Shown here: in pieces, positions 8,668 through 17,143 of the stretch | How the letters are laid out: every line of letters starts with the position of its first letter | How positions within the stretch are numbered: position 1 is the stretch's first letter | DNA from: Candidatus Poribacteria bacterium | GTDB lineage: Bacteria > Poribacteria > WGA-4E > PCPOR2b | Length of the DNA stretch: 64,000 nucleotides | Assembly: GCA_022822005.1 (NCBI GenBank) | Contig: JAJECO010000077.1 | Span: 46,441-110,440, forward strand | Reading direction: 5' to 3' | Translations under genes and position numbers: made by a program | The notes under the pieces: model-generated | The model's database searches: none | Told to the model about the DNA's origin: nothing | What the model saw: only the letters and a program-made list of their open reading frames with translations

Positions 8668-9804
8668 CTACGCTGCCCGAACATCAAACCCGTTTTCTTG
8701 AAGCGCGTGCGCGTAGATCTCTTCGTCCAAATTCAGACCAAAGCCGGGTGAATTGGGGACGCTTACCAGACCATCAGAGATTGAATAGCCGGAATCGTCC
8801 AAACCGGGGGTGTCAGCTTGGTCCCATTCCGCAAATTCAAATCCTCTGATTGCAGCGGACAGGTGGCACGACACATAGTTGCCATAATGTCCACCGTAGT
8901 GATGTGGAGCGGATCCAACGTTCCATTCGTCAAGTTGAGGTCCGAGTTCAAGCCAGCGGGTGAAGCCGGGGTGGAAGATGTCGTACTGGATAATATCGAC
9001 CAAGCCTTCTTCCGCCCACTGGAGTAGATTAAGCGAAGCGCCGCCTTCCCCATCTGCGATCTTGGTCTCTATGCCCTCCGAATTGAGCCACTCCTTAAGG
9101 TTGGCATAGAAACTCCCATCCTCGTGGAAAGCCTCCTCCATCCAATATACTTTGGCATCGGCGGTCTCACTCAACACCTGCTTGGTTAGATTCAAGTTGT
9201 AGCCGTTATTAGCGTCGATCAGGATGGTAGCATCGGGTCCGACTGCGTTCCGGACCGCACGAATCACCAGAATGTCGCGATGTGTGCCCTGTTGGAGCGG
9301 CATATGCATCGCACCACGCCCGACTTTTATCTTGTACGCTTTGTGTCCTCGTGCTTTCCCTTCCAATGCCTCAGAAGCGATCAGTGCCGCAGCTTCATTG
9401 TCATCTGCTAAGTGCAAATCGTCGATGTACAATGATGTATCATAACAACGCGCACGGAAAACTCCATCCGCATCGGGCTCTCCTCCAAGCATCTCATATA
9501 CCGGTTTTCCAGCAAGTTTTCCAGCGAGATCCCAAAGTGGATATTCAAGCGCACGAAATCGATCACTGACACCGCTTTCCAGATCAAACGCCTCGCTCAA
9601 AGGTGCGCCGACCAAACTTGCAGCGTCTTCCTCAGACATGCGTGACATGCCGAAACCGGCAGCGCCGTCATCGGTGGTGATACGCGCAATAGGGGGTCTG
9701 ACATGTAGCCCATGTACCTGTAGACGTGAGTTACAGCCTGCTTCCCGCGGACGTGTGCCGATAAGTGAGACGCATTCAATCCGATCTATTTTTGAGTTGT
9801 CCAT
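8668..9804 (-). CDS. Mandelate racemase/muconate lactonizing enzyme family protein
   Basis: A 378-residue enolase-superfamily enzyme of typical length. The N-terminal capping domain is followed by a barrel with the catalytic lysine motif KIK at 158-160. The three metal ligands are visible as D197 (LIDANN), E223 or E224 (WMEEAF) and D251 or E253 (ADGEGG). His301/His302 in PHHYGGHYGN stand where the general acid-base histidine lies in mandelate-racemase-type members. It should abstract the alpha proton of a sugar acid or related carboxylate; the substrate is not readable. A good AAGGAG site precedes the ATG. It appears monocistronic, with an inverted repeat just beyond its stop. Confidence 0.85.
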   Translation of the reverse strand: MDNSKIDRIECVSLIGTRPREAGCNSRLQVHGLHVRPPIARITTDDGAAGFGMSRMSEEDAASLVGAPLSEAFDLESGVSDRFRALEYPLWDLAGKLAGKPVYEMLGGEPDADGVFRARCYDTSLYIDDLHLADDNEAAALIASEALEGKARGHKAYKIKVGRGAMHMPLQQGTHRDILVIRAVRNAVGPDATILIDANNGYNLNLTKQVLSETADAKVYWMEEAFHEDGSFYANLKEWLNSEGIETKIADGEGGASLNLLQWAEEGLVDIIQYDIFHPGFTRWLELGPQLDEWNVGSAPHHYGGHYGNYVSCHLSAAIRGFEFAEWDQADTPGLDDSGYSISDGLVSVPNSPGFGLNLDEEIYAHALQENGFDVRAA

Positions 9805-9906
9805 GTTTACTCCTTAGTGGGGTTGTAGATATGGCTTAATATTCGAGGTGAGTCATCAAGAATCTCTAGATCGTCTGCCAATTGTGGACAAAAGATTAGG
9901 AATTTG

Positions 9907-10473
9907 CTACCGAGATTTGGTACGTTCTTTTTGCGACTCCCAAAGTGGCTCCGACTCGTCTGAACGATGATTGACCACACGGGCAAGTACAAACAGCAGA
10001 TCAGAGAGTCTGTTGAGGTAAATAACTACCTCTGGATTCACCGTTTCCTTCGCAGCCAGACTGACAACACGTCGCTCAGCGCGGCGCGCTACGGTTCGAG
10101 CTAAGTGGAGGGCTGCACCATCAACCGAGCCACCGGGTAGGATGAATGCTTTTAGGGGTGGGAGTTGGGTATCCAAGCGGTCAATCTCGCTTTCCAATTT
10201 GGCAGTCAGGGTGGGCGGAATCCTTAAGTTTGCTGCTTTTGGGTGTGTATCCAATGTCGCGATATCCGCCCCAAGGTCAAACAGAGCGTTCTGAATTCCA
10301 TGGAGAATCGCACTTATTTCCGCATCTCGAATCTGAGATCTCACAGACCCGATGCATGCGTTGAGCTCATCAATTGTTCCGCAAGCCTCCACGCGTATAG
10401 TGTCTTTAGCAACCCTTGTTCCACCGTAGAGTCCGGTCTCACCGGTGTCTCCAGTTCTGGTATAGATTTTCAT
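9907..10473 (-). CDS. pduO: Cob(I)alamin adenosyltransferase, PduO type
   Basis: A 188-residue cytoplasmic enzyme that transfers the adenosyl group of ATP to cob(I)alamin, making adenosylcobalamin. The N-terminal ATP-binding motif YTRTGDTGETGLYGG (residues 4-18) is diagnostic. The conserved VEACGTIDELNACIG helix and the later ARTVARRAERRVV and NRLSDLLFVLAR segments, the core of the trimeric PduO/MMAB fold, all match. It indicates that the organism uses B12. No cobalamin biosynthesis genes are in the window; possible B12 users nearby include the B12-binding-type radical SAM protein at 12.0-13.5 kb. Confidence 0.92.
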   Translation of the reverse strand: MKIYTRTGDTGETGLYGGTRVAKDTIRVEACGTIDELNACIGSVRSQIRDAEISAILHGIQNALFDLGADIATLDTHPKAANLRIPPTLTAKLESEIDRLDTQLPPLKAFILPGGSVDGAALHLARTVARRAERRVVSLAAKETVNPEVVIYLNRLSDLLFVLARVVNHRSDESEPLWESQKERTKSR

Positions 10474-10708
10474 ATTGTAGCCATGATCCCTTCTTCGGTC
10501 ATTATAGCAGAATTGACGGAAACCTGCAACGCAAATTGGCTTATTAGTTCGTCAGTTGATTGGTTCGAGCGGAAAACGAAGGAATGAGAAAACGAAACTG
10601 GATTATCCTTCTGGCTTTACGCTCTCTTTTTCATTCGGCTGTTTAGGGGATTATGCTATAATTTTGAGCAATTCGAATCAGAATTGTCCACAGAAGGAGA
10701 AAACAAAT

Positions 10709-11998
10709 ATGCATGAAGATAGGCGCGAAGCGTTTAAGAAAAAAATCGCAGGAGGTACTGCAATCCTGCCGAGTGCAGTACAGGCGATGCGTACCCATTC
10801 GACCGAATATAGATACCGCCAAGACGCAAATTTTTACTATTTAACGGGGTTCGACGAGCCAGAGGCGGTTTGCGTCATTGCGCCAGATCATCCTGAACAT
10901 CAGTATATTTTATTTGTCCGTTCCCGCGTCCCGGAACAGGAGGTTTGGACTGGGAAGCGCGCCGGTGTTGAAGGTGCAAAGGAACGCTTCGGCGCAGATG
11001 CAGCCTATCCGATCGAAGAGTTCGATGAGAAGATCCCGGAATATATCGGCACTTCCGAACGGCTCTACTACGGGTTCGGTATGAACGAGGCTTTTAATCA
11101 GAAGATTATCGCACTTCTCAAGGAATCCAGGCGAAACCGTTTACGCAATGGAACGGGCCCAACGACCTTAATTGATCCAACGGACATTCTTGCCGAAATG
11201 CGGCTGATGAAAGATGAAAAAGAACTTAAATGGATTCGCAAAGCGGTGGACATCAGTGTCGAAGCGCATATCGCAGCGATGCAGATGGCTCGTCCCGGGA
11301 TGTATGAGTATGAGTTGGAAAGCCTAATAGACTCGATCTATCGGAAAAATGGCGGCACGGGGCCGGCGTTTCTCACCATTGTAGCGAGCAGTGTAAACGC
11401 TACGACGCTGCACTATACAACAAATGACCGTCAGATCGAGGATGGTGATCTGGTGCTCATTGATGCAGGTTGTGAATATCAGTACTATTGTGGTGATATA
11501 ACGCGGACATTTCCCGCAAACGGGGAGTTTACCGATGCCCAACGTGCAGTCTACCAAGGTGTGCTTGACGTCCAATGTGAGGTTATTGAGAGTATTCGCC
11601 CCGGCGTGTCAATCGGCGACCCTGTTCAAAAGGCGGTTGAGATGTTGACGGAAACAATGCTCGAATTGGGCTTGTTAGTAGGAGAGAAGGAGAAATTGAT
11701 TGAGGAAGGGGAATATCGAAAGTTCTATATGCACAGTGTGGGGCACATGCTGGGGGTAGAAGTTCACGATGTAGCAAAGACAAGGGACGGTGAGGAGTAC
11801 AAACTCTTTCAACCGGGCATGGTGATGACCATCGAGCCGGGCCTCTATATTGATCCTGATAGCGAAAACGTCCCACCGGAATATCTGGGAATCGGCGTCC
11901 GAATCGAGGACAACATTCTGGTAACTGAATCCGGATGTGAAGTTCTGACAGCAGCCGTTCCCAAAACAATCGATGAGATTGAGAGGTTCATGGCGTAA
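10709..11998 (+). CDS. pepP: Xaa-Pro aminopeptidase (aminopeptidase P)
   Basis: A 429-residue M24-family metallopeptidase that removes N-terminal residues preceding proline. The start at 10709 has AGAAGGAGA upstream and gives the conserved aminopeptidase P N-terminal domain (FYYLTGFDEPEAV). Earlier in-frame codons from 10556 cross the promoter region and are rejected. The pita-bread domain carries the metal ligands in order: Asp in LIDAGCEY, Asp in GDITRTFP, His in HSVGHMLGVEVHD, Glu in TIEPGLY, Glu in GVRIEDN. Cytoplasmic. Its stop lies only six bases from the true end of the convergent selenoprotein gene. Confidence 0.92.
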   Translation: MHEDRREAFKKKIAGGTAILPSAVQAMRTHSTEYRYRQDANFYYLTGFDEPEAVCVIAPDHPEHQYILFVRSRVPEQEVWTGKRAGVEGAKERFGADAAYPIEEFDEKIPEYIGTSERLYYGFGMNEAFNQKIIALLKESRRNRLRNGTGPTTLIDPTDILAEMRLMKDEKELKWIRKAVDISVEAHIAAMQMARPGMYEYELESLIDSIYRKNGGTGPAFLTIVASSVNATTLHYTTNDRQIEDGDLVLIDAGCEYQYYCGDITRTFPANGEFTDAQRAVYQGVLDVQCEVIESIRPGVSIGDPVQKAVEMLTETMLELGLLVGEKEKLIEEGEYRKFYMHSVGHMLGVEVHDVAKTRDGEEYKLFQPGMVMTIEPGLYIDPDSENVPPEYLGIGVRIEDNILVTESGCEVLTAAVPKTIDEIERFMA

Positions 11999-12004
11999 AC
12001 TGCA

Positions 12005-13510
12005 TTAGTGAAGCGGGTCCAACTGACCCTGCGTTGGCTCCGCTCAGCAAAACCAATCTTCAGTCAGCCGCGGTGGTCGTGTGCGATTAGGTTCGAAATC
12101 CATCGGAAGTGTGACAACAGATCCCTCTTCGCCGATTGCCGCATACGCAAGGTTTCGCACTCGATGAAAGGTTATGAACGGATCCTCGCTTACCTGTGAT
12201 GCACTCTCAACGGCGATTGTGACTGCCTTTTGCAGCTCGTCCATGCGCGGGTCGGGATGTCTCCATTGATGAGTGAAAGACTCCTGATCGAGTCCACCAA
12301 GGTAAGGTTGAATAGATTCTTGACAGAGCAAAGAGGACCCTGGCGGCACAAGCAGACGAATTGTATATTGCACGGGATCGATGTAATCGATTAGTTGCTT
12401 ATCCTCCACAGAGTTAAGAATATACAGATAGCTTTCAAGGGTTTCCCATGGTGTGAACGGGACAAGGGAGGGACGCAGGGCAATCCCGACCTCTTTCAAC
12501 AGATCAGCTGCCGCAAAAACGTCTGCACGTGTGTGTCCCTTCTGTAAGTTTTTAAGCACTGTGTCATTGAGCGACTCCACCGCGGAGACGATAAAGATAC
12601 AGCCACAGTCGCAGAGTTCATGCAGAATAGAACGGTGTTTTAGGAGATGTTCAATCTTGGTTGTGCAATCGAAGGTTAGGTTTGGAAACGCTTCGTGCAT
12701 AGCTTGAACAACCCTGAGGGCATGTTTGGGGCCATTCAGGAAGTCAGGGTCACCAAATGTGATGTGAGTCGCACCAGCGTCAACTTGCGCCCGAATATCT
12801 TCCAGCACAGCTTCTTTTCGGACAACCGAAAATCTACCCTCATAAACCGGTGGGATAGGACAATGGAAACAGAGATGTTTGCATCCACGGCTCGCCTCTA
12901 CATACCCCGCGAGGTGAGCGATTCCCTCCCGTTCAAGATGTGCATACTTATCAAGTGGCGGTAATCCCGTCCGGCTCGGCACGGGAAGAACTTCGTTGTG
13001 CAAATCGCTGTGCCGCTGATGAAGGCTTACTTCGGCGTATGAAAGTCGCAGGAGAGGGTTGGATTGAGGACGGTCTTGCAGTGACACGAGACTTCCGCGT
13101 TGGAGTACACCCGTTATCTCAATATGCTTTCCGGCTCCGAGGGAATCAACCAAGTGAACCATCGGTATCTCATACTCGCCTCCGATGACTGAATCCGCAT
13201 GATTTTCAAGCAGATATTCGGCGTTCAACAAAGCGTAGAGGCCGTAGAAGCAGATGTGGCAGATCGGGTTGATCTCGCGGATACGGGTTGCAACATGTAC
13301 ACCCAGACGGAGAGCCGTGTGCATCGGTACACAAATTCCAACAAACTCTGCACAGGCAGCCTTTTCCAAATCTAAGGTTTCAACAGCGACATCGATTGCG
13401 TCTGGCGTATACCCAGCACGTTCAAGAAATCCAAGCGGCGAAGCGAGACCGATCGGCTGATGCCCGAGTTCGTAGCAGGAAATAAGCAATATAGCCCCTG
13501 GATGTTTCAT
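12005..13510 (-). CDS. B12-binding-type radical SAM selenoprotein with a CUAEP tail
   Basis: Reading stops at TGA 12044-12046 if UGA is taken as a stop. The same frame continues Ala-Glu-Pro-Thr-Gln-Gly-Gln-Leu-Asp-Pro-Leu-His to TAA at 12005, so the C terminus reads WFC-U-AEP. This is the tail of the known CUAEP/CCAEP radical SAM (seleno)protein family. The product is 501 residues with Sec at 489 next to Cys488. An N-terminal cobalamin-binding-like domain (residues about 1-130) precedes the radical SAM core, with the [4Fe-4S] cysteines C210, C214 and C217 (RGCKHLCFHCP). ATG 13510 is preferred because a terminator hairpin overlaps the longer start at 13552. The substrate is unknown. Confidence 0.88.
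12013..12046 (-). promoter_or_regulatory. Candidate bacterial SECIS element at the UGA codon
   Basis: Right after the UGA (12046-12044, minus strand) the RNA can form GGGUC-AGUUG-GACCC, a perfect five-pair stem (12015-12029). Its five-base loop starts 20 nt past the UGA and has G at loop position two. Those features match the published bacterial SECIS consensus, in which SelB binds an apical loop 16-37 nt after UGA with a G in its first two positions. An alternative outer pairing, GCGG with CCGC, is also possible. Confidence 0.65.
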
Positions 13511-13524
13511 TGTCAATATAGCCC

Positions 13525-13560
13525 CTGAAAAAAAAGAGGCAGATCCACGCATCTGCCTCT
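13525..13560 (-). terminator. Rho-independent terminator
   Basis: AGAGGCAGAT (13535-13544) and ATCTGCCTCT (13551-13560) form a perfect ten-pair stem with a six-base loop. On the minus strand it is followed by eight T residues. It ends the transcript of the gene at 13628-14368 and lies just upstream of ATG 13510, which argues against the radical SAM start at 13552. Confidence 0.9.
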
Positions 13561-13627
13561 ACGAGGCGTTACCTGCCGTTCGTTGTGCTACTGTTTTGTT
13601 ATCGTTAAAAAATCATCAATGATATAT

Positions 13628-14368
13628 TTACTCTGGAATATGATGGTTGGTGGGTGGTGTTTCTGGTGTGAAAGTAGATCGAGGGATGTATGTTTGAATT
13701 GGCAGGGAGTCCTGCCATCCAGCTTCCTCAAGAAGCGTCTGGGCATGGTCAGCACCTCCTACCAATTCTATCCAATCTTCGAGCAGCATTAAAGTTGTGC
13801 CATCTCGATCTATAATCATCGTCGCGATCAGTGGATATGACTTTGGGGGCGGATCTGGCGAATCGGGATCCACATCGCGGGGTGGAAAATGGCGATGAAT
13901 ATCGGGAGGAGCTTCGGGAATTGGGGGATTGCTTATGTATACTCCTTCTTGACCACCAACTACACCTAGTTCTGGGAGTGCCTGTTCCTTCAACGCTCGA
14001 GCCCCGTGCCTGCTGTGATTAGGCATCTCAACTGCCTCAAACACAACGACGTCCACCTGTTGAAAAATAACCTTAATAGGACTGAAACGGTTGCTATCCC
14101 ATTTCGCCGGCGTATACACCCATGCCGGAAGCTTCAGGGACGGAAATCGCTTTTCGATCTCTCTTGGCTGCTGGCTAACAAGTTCTGCTTGCCGCAAAAA
14201 CGCCCGATCGGTCGCCGTAATTGCACTATTAGGATCAAACTGAGCCTGCTTTGCTATCGATGTCGATAGCGCAGTTTCAACATGGGTAACGTAGAACCTA
14301 TAACCCACATAGCCACTGAGAAGCACGGTCATAGCAATAAGGCACAAGTTGAGACAACGCTTGTTCAC
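13628..14368 (-). CDS. Membrane-anchored protein of unknown function
   Basis: A 246-residue protein starting with GTG behind GGAGGTTG. One N-terminal helix (LCLIAMTVLLSGYVGYRFYV) should act as an uncleaved anchor, with the rest outside the cytoplasm. The middle has a Pro- and Asp-rich linker (SNPPIPEAPPDIHRHFPPRDVDPDSPDPPPKSYP), then a short folded-looking segment (LIATMIIDRDGTTLMLLEDWIELVGG) and another Pro/Thr-rich end. I do not recognise a family. It is followed by a strong terminator and lies downstream of nfuA on the same strand with a 108-base gap, so it may be a separate unit. Confidence 0.55.
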   Translation of the reverse strand: MNKRCLNLCLIAMTVLLSGYVGYRFYVTHVETALSTSIAKQAQFDPNSAITATDRAFLRQAELVSQQPREIEKRFPSLKLPAWVYTPAKWDSNRFSPIKVIFQQVDVVVFEAVEMPNHSRHGARALKEQALPELGVVGGQEGVYISNPPIPEAPPDIHRHFPPRDVDPDSPDPPPKSYPLIATMIIDRDGTTLMLLEDWIELVGGADHAQTLLEEAGWQDSLPIQTYIPRSTFTPETPPTNHHIPE

Positions 14369-14476
14369 GACAACCTCCGCAAACCAACAGAGATAGTTTG
14401 ATACTCAGCAACTAAAGTCTTGGTGCGGGGCTTACATTCGAAGGACAGCCCGCTCGTCGAGAATCACACTACTTCT

Positions 14477-15109
14477 TTACCCCTTGCTTGGCTGGTAGTA
14501 GGGGTTATCCCCGGCTGCATGATCGGTGGTATCGATAATATTCTTGATTTCAGGAAAATGCTCTTGAATCATTCCCTCTATGCCGTGCTTCAAGGTGACA
14601 TTTGCCATGCCACATCCCTGACAGCCACCACCCATGTGAATGTAGATAGAATCATCAGTAACATCTAACAGATCAATCTGCCCACCATGCGATGCAACCG
14701 CAGGATTAATCCGTTCGTCAATGAGTTGCTGAATGGCTTGGGCTTTAGGATTATCCCAAGTAGGCGTGTTCGGATTATCAATCTTGAAGCCGCTTGAATT
14801 CAGATCTTCTACATAATCAACGGTTGCCCCCTTTAGGTTTTCGGCGCTTTCCGAGTCGATGAAAACCTTGAATTCACCGCAGTCGATCACGATATCATCT
14901 GGATTTGGGTCAACTTCCAGACCTAATCCATACTCAAATGCTGAGGCAGAGCGTCCGCTGATACTAATCCGCAATCCATCAACCTCCATCCCTTGGTCTT
15001 CAATCACCGATTGAATCTTTTGCTTGGCACCCTCAGTGACAGTCAGCAGCCCAGACGCCTCTACAGTTTGAGGTTGTTTCGGTTTTAATTTGTCCAATAG
15101 ATTCTTCAT
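14477..15109 (-). CDS. nfuA: NfuA-like Fe-S carrier protein
   Basis: A 210-residue iron-sulfur scaffold or carrier. The N-terminal part (residues about 18-115) resembles an A-type HesB/IscA domain (LLTVTEGAKQKIQSVI...GLRISISG) but lacks its cysteine set, as in other NfuA proteins. The C-terminal NifU domain (about 124-195) carries the cluster-binding pair C163-x2-C166 in GGGCQGCGMAN. It would deliver [4Fe-4S] clusters to apo-enzymes such as the radical SAM proteins. AAGGAGAGGCA precedes the ATG. It follows the sigma-factor gene by 25 bases and is probably co-transcribed; a SufR-like Fe-S regulator is divergent upstream. Confidence 0.88.
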   Translation of the reverse strand: MKNLLDKLKPKQPQTVEASGLLTVTEGAKQKIQSVIEDQGMEVDGLRISISGRSASAFEYGLGLEVDPNPDDIVIDCGEFKVFIDSESAENLKGATVDYVEDLNSSGFKIDNPNTPTWDNPKAQAIQQLIDERINPAVASHGGQIDLLDVTDDSIYIHMGGGCQGCGMANVTLKHGIEGMIQEHFPEIKNIIDTTDHAAGDNPYYQPSKG

Positions 15110-15134
15110 TGCCTCTCCTTAATGTTGGTAGGTG

Positions 15135-16121
15135 CTACGCAGCTGGGCAACTTGGTGCTTCCGTAGTAATCCGAAGTTCACCGGTCTCATCGTACAGACG
15201 TTTAATCCGCGCGAGTGCCTCGATCTCCAATTGTCGAATCCTTTCCCGCGTAACATCCATCTTTTCCCCAATTTCGCGCAGCGTCTTTTCTTCGCCATCT
15301 TCAAGGCCGAAGCGCATCTTGATCACTTTACGCTCACGCGCTTTCAATTTACTGAGAAGTGTGTCTACTAAATCCTCTTCAACCAAATCTGCAATTGGAC
15401 CCGCTTCAGGATTTGCTTGGGGATCCTCAATTAGATCTCTCAAAGTCGTTGCATTTGTTTCGTCGTTAAGTGGTAGCTCTAACGAGACCGTACCTGAATT
15501 GAGCAATAGAAGATCTTCGATCTGTTTATCGGTCAAATCAAGCACTTCGGATAGTTCCTCAATAGTCGGTTCGCGATGGAGTGTTTGGCTGAGATGTGCA
15601 TGAGCCGAATCGAATTTGGTCGCCTTTGCAACAACGTAAGATGGCAGCCGGATCGAGCGTGAGCAGTTATCGAGCGTTCTCATGATCGCCTGTCGAATCC
15701 ACCATATAGCGTAGGTGCTAAATTTAAATCCCTTCCGATAGTCGAATTTACTTGCTGCGCGCATTAGCCCAATGTTGCCCTCTTGGATGAGATCTTCCAA
15801 AGGGACATTATGGCCTTGATATTTCATTGCAACTGAAACCACCAACCGCAAGTTAGCTTGAACCAGCTCATCACGCGCACCTTCATCACCTTCTTCAATC
15901 CGTTTGGCAAATTCAATCTCTTCCTCTCTGGACAAGAGACTGTGTTGTGCAACTTTTTGCAGCCAGGTGCTTAGTGCATCAATTTGGAGAGTTGGGGGCT
16001 CTTCCTCTGATGGCGTTGGCCATTCGCTACTGCCTTCATAGTTTTCAGTGTCGTCAATCGGTGTTTCAACGAGGTTCTGATTGAACACTCCACCGACCGT
16101 TGCATTTGCCCTTGTTGTCAT
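15135..16121 (-). CDS. RNA polymerase sigma-70 factor, RpoD/SigA type
   Basis: A 328-residue sigma factor. Region 1.2 (DALSTWLQKVAQHSLLSREEE) is followed by region 2 with LVQANLRLVVSVAMKY, the -10-reading helix RKGFKFSTYAIWWIRQAI (2.3-2.4), region 3, and region 4.2 with the -35-reading helix TLREIGEKMDVTRERIRQLE. It lacks a long acidic region 1.1, so it could be a short primary sigma or a group 2 paralogue. TTAGGAGAAGAGG precedes the ATG. It heads a transcript with nfuA and is divergent from the SufR-like regulator gene. Confidence 0.93.
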   Translation of the reverse strand: MTTRANATVGGVFNQNLVETPIDDTENYEGSSEWPTPSEEEPPTLQIDALSTWLQKVAQHSLLSREEEIEFAKRIEEGDEGARDELVQANLRLVVSVAMKYQGHNVPLEDLIQEGNIGLMRAASKFDYRKGFKFSTYAIWWIRQAIMRTLDNCSRSIRLPSYVVAKATKFDSAHAHLSQTLHREPTIEELSEVLDLTDKQIEDLLLLNSGTVSLELPLNDETNATTLRDLIEDPQANPEAGPIADLVEEDLVDTLLSKLKARERKVIKMRFGLEDGEEKTLREIGEKMDVTRERIRQLEIEALARIKRLYDETGELRITTEAPSCPAA

Positions 16122-16246
16122 TTACCTCTTCTCCTAAAAGGCTGTTGGACTGTCTTACCGTACCAAGGTCTAGCATCGAATTGGCGGAATGGTAACACGA
16201 TATTTTATGTTTTGTCAAGTAAATAACTTAAAAAACCCATTTTCAC

Positions 16247-16275
16247 TTGTAAATGTGCTATTTTTCTGATATAAT
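16247..16275 (+). promoter_or_regulatory. Sigma-70-type promoter for the SufR-like regulator
   Basis: TTGTAA (16247-16252), a 17-base spacer, then a perfect TATAAT (16270-16275), about 120 bases upstream of the regulator ATG at 16399. It lies in the AT-rich divergent region shared with the sigma-factor gene, so an autoregulator could act on both directions. Confidence 0.65.
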
Positions 16276-16398
16276 CTCTATGGTATTATACAGGGGAAGG
16301 CCATCATCTGGTATTTCGGTCTGATCAAGGAATTGTGGAGAAATAGGGATGCGGGGAAGTTAAAGCGTATTCACTACCAAAGCCGGGAAGATAAAACG

Positions 16399-17061
16399 AT
16401 GAAATCAGTACCAAAGGACACGCGCGGCGCGATCGTCGAACTCTTGAAAAAAAATAACGGTATGACAGCTGGTGAAATTGCTGCAGAGTTGGATCTCCAC
16501 TCAATGACAGTTCGTCAACATCTTGCGATCTTAGAGCGGGAGGGGCACATTCAACACTATCGCGAAAAAATTAGCCGGGGCAGACCTGTTTATATCTATA
16601 AACTTACCCCTGAAGCCAAAGAAAGTCTATTTCCGAATGACTACCCACGATTCGCACTGGGGACTTTGGATGCTCTGGTAATGATTGACGGTGCTGAAAA
16701 AGTCAATCAACTCCTTGAATATCAGATGGAAGCGAAGATTGAGACGTGCCTCGACACTATCGAGGGGAAAAGATTAGACGAAAAGATCAAAGTACTTGCT
16801 GCGTTCTTGGATGAAGAAGGCTATCAGGTTGAGATCACAGAGACACCCAATGCCTACATTCTTAAGGAACACAATTGTGCGCTTGAATCTATCGCACAGA
16901 AATATCCCCAACTGTGTCAGCTGGAGTTATCACTGTTACAGCGGCTACTCGACGTACCGGTCGAGCGAGAATGTCACATGCCTTCTGGGGATTCGATATG
17001 TAGTTATAAAGTCCTCAAAACTGGCACGGCTCCAGAATGTAGGGGACAGGATAGCCTGTAA
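16399..17061 (+). CDS. SufR/ArsR-like winged-helix regulator with a cysteine cluster
   Basis: 220 residues from ATG 16399; an upstream TTG start at 16333 gives a non-conserved extension. The N-terminal winged helix (GMTAGEIAAELDLHSMTVRQHLAILEREGHI) binds DNA. The C-terminal half carries Cys160, Cys173, Cys192 and Cys201 in the pattern HNC...YPQLC...VERECHMPSGDSICSYKV, which resembles the SufR Fe-S ligand region (first pair C-x12-C). The spacing of the third cysteine differs from classical SufR. SufR represses Fe-S assembly genes when it holds a cluster. Here the divergent neighbours are a sigma factor and nfuA, so Fe-S sensing is a reasonable inference. Confidence 0.75.
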   Translation: MKSVPKDTRGAIVELLKKNNGMTAGEIAAELDLHSMTVRQHLAILEREGHIQHYREKISRGRPVYIYKLTPEAKESLFPNDYPRFALGTLDALVMIDGAEKVNQLLEYQMEAKIETCLDTIEGKRLDEKIKVLAAFLDEEGYQVEITETPNAYILKEHNCALESIAQKYPQLCQLELSLLQRLLDVPVERECHMPSGDSICSYKVLKTGTAPECRGQDSL

Positions 17062-17143
17062 TACCTACTTACATATCACCGACCCTCTGTCGTTTCCAAC
17101 CGCTCACAAGTTGGTAGGATCGTACCGTCCCCTTACTCCTTGA

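Noticed and set aside
13511..13552. Longer N terminus for the radical SAM selenoprotein (start at 13552)
   Set aside because: It would encode a strong terminator hairpin with a T-run; the ATG at 13510 starts at the conserved N terminus.
15109..15603. 164-residue Ser-rich frame opposite the sigma factor
   Set aside because: A Ser/Arg-rich antisense shadow of a highly conserved sigma-70 gene.
16202..16222. TTGACA on the minus strand (near 16213) as a -35 box for the sigma factor gene
   Set aside because: No acceptable -10 hexamer occurs at 16-18 bases, so I could not support a promoter there.
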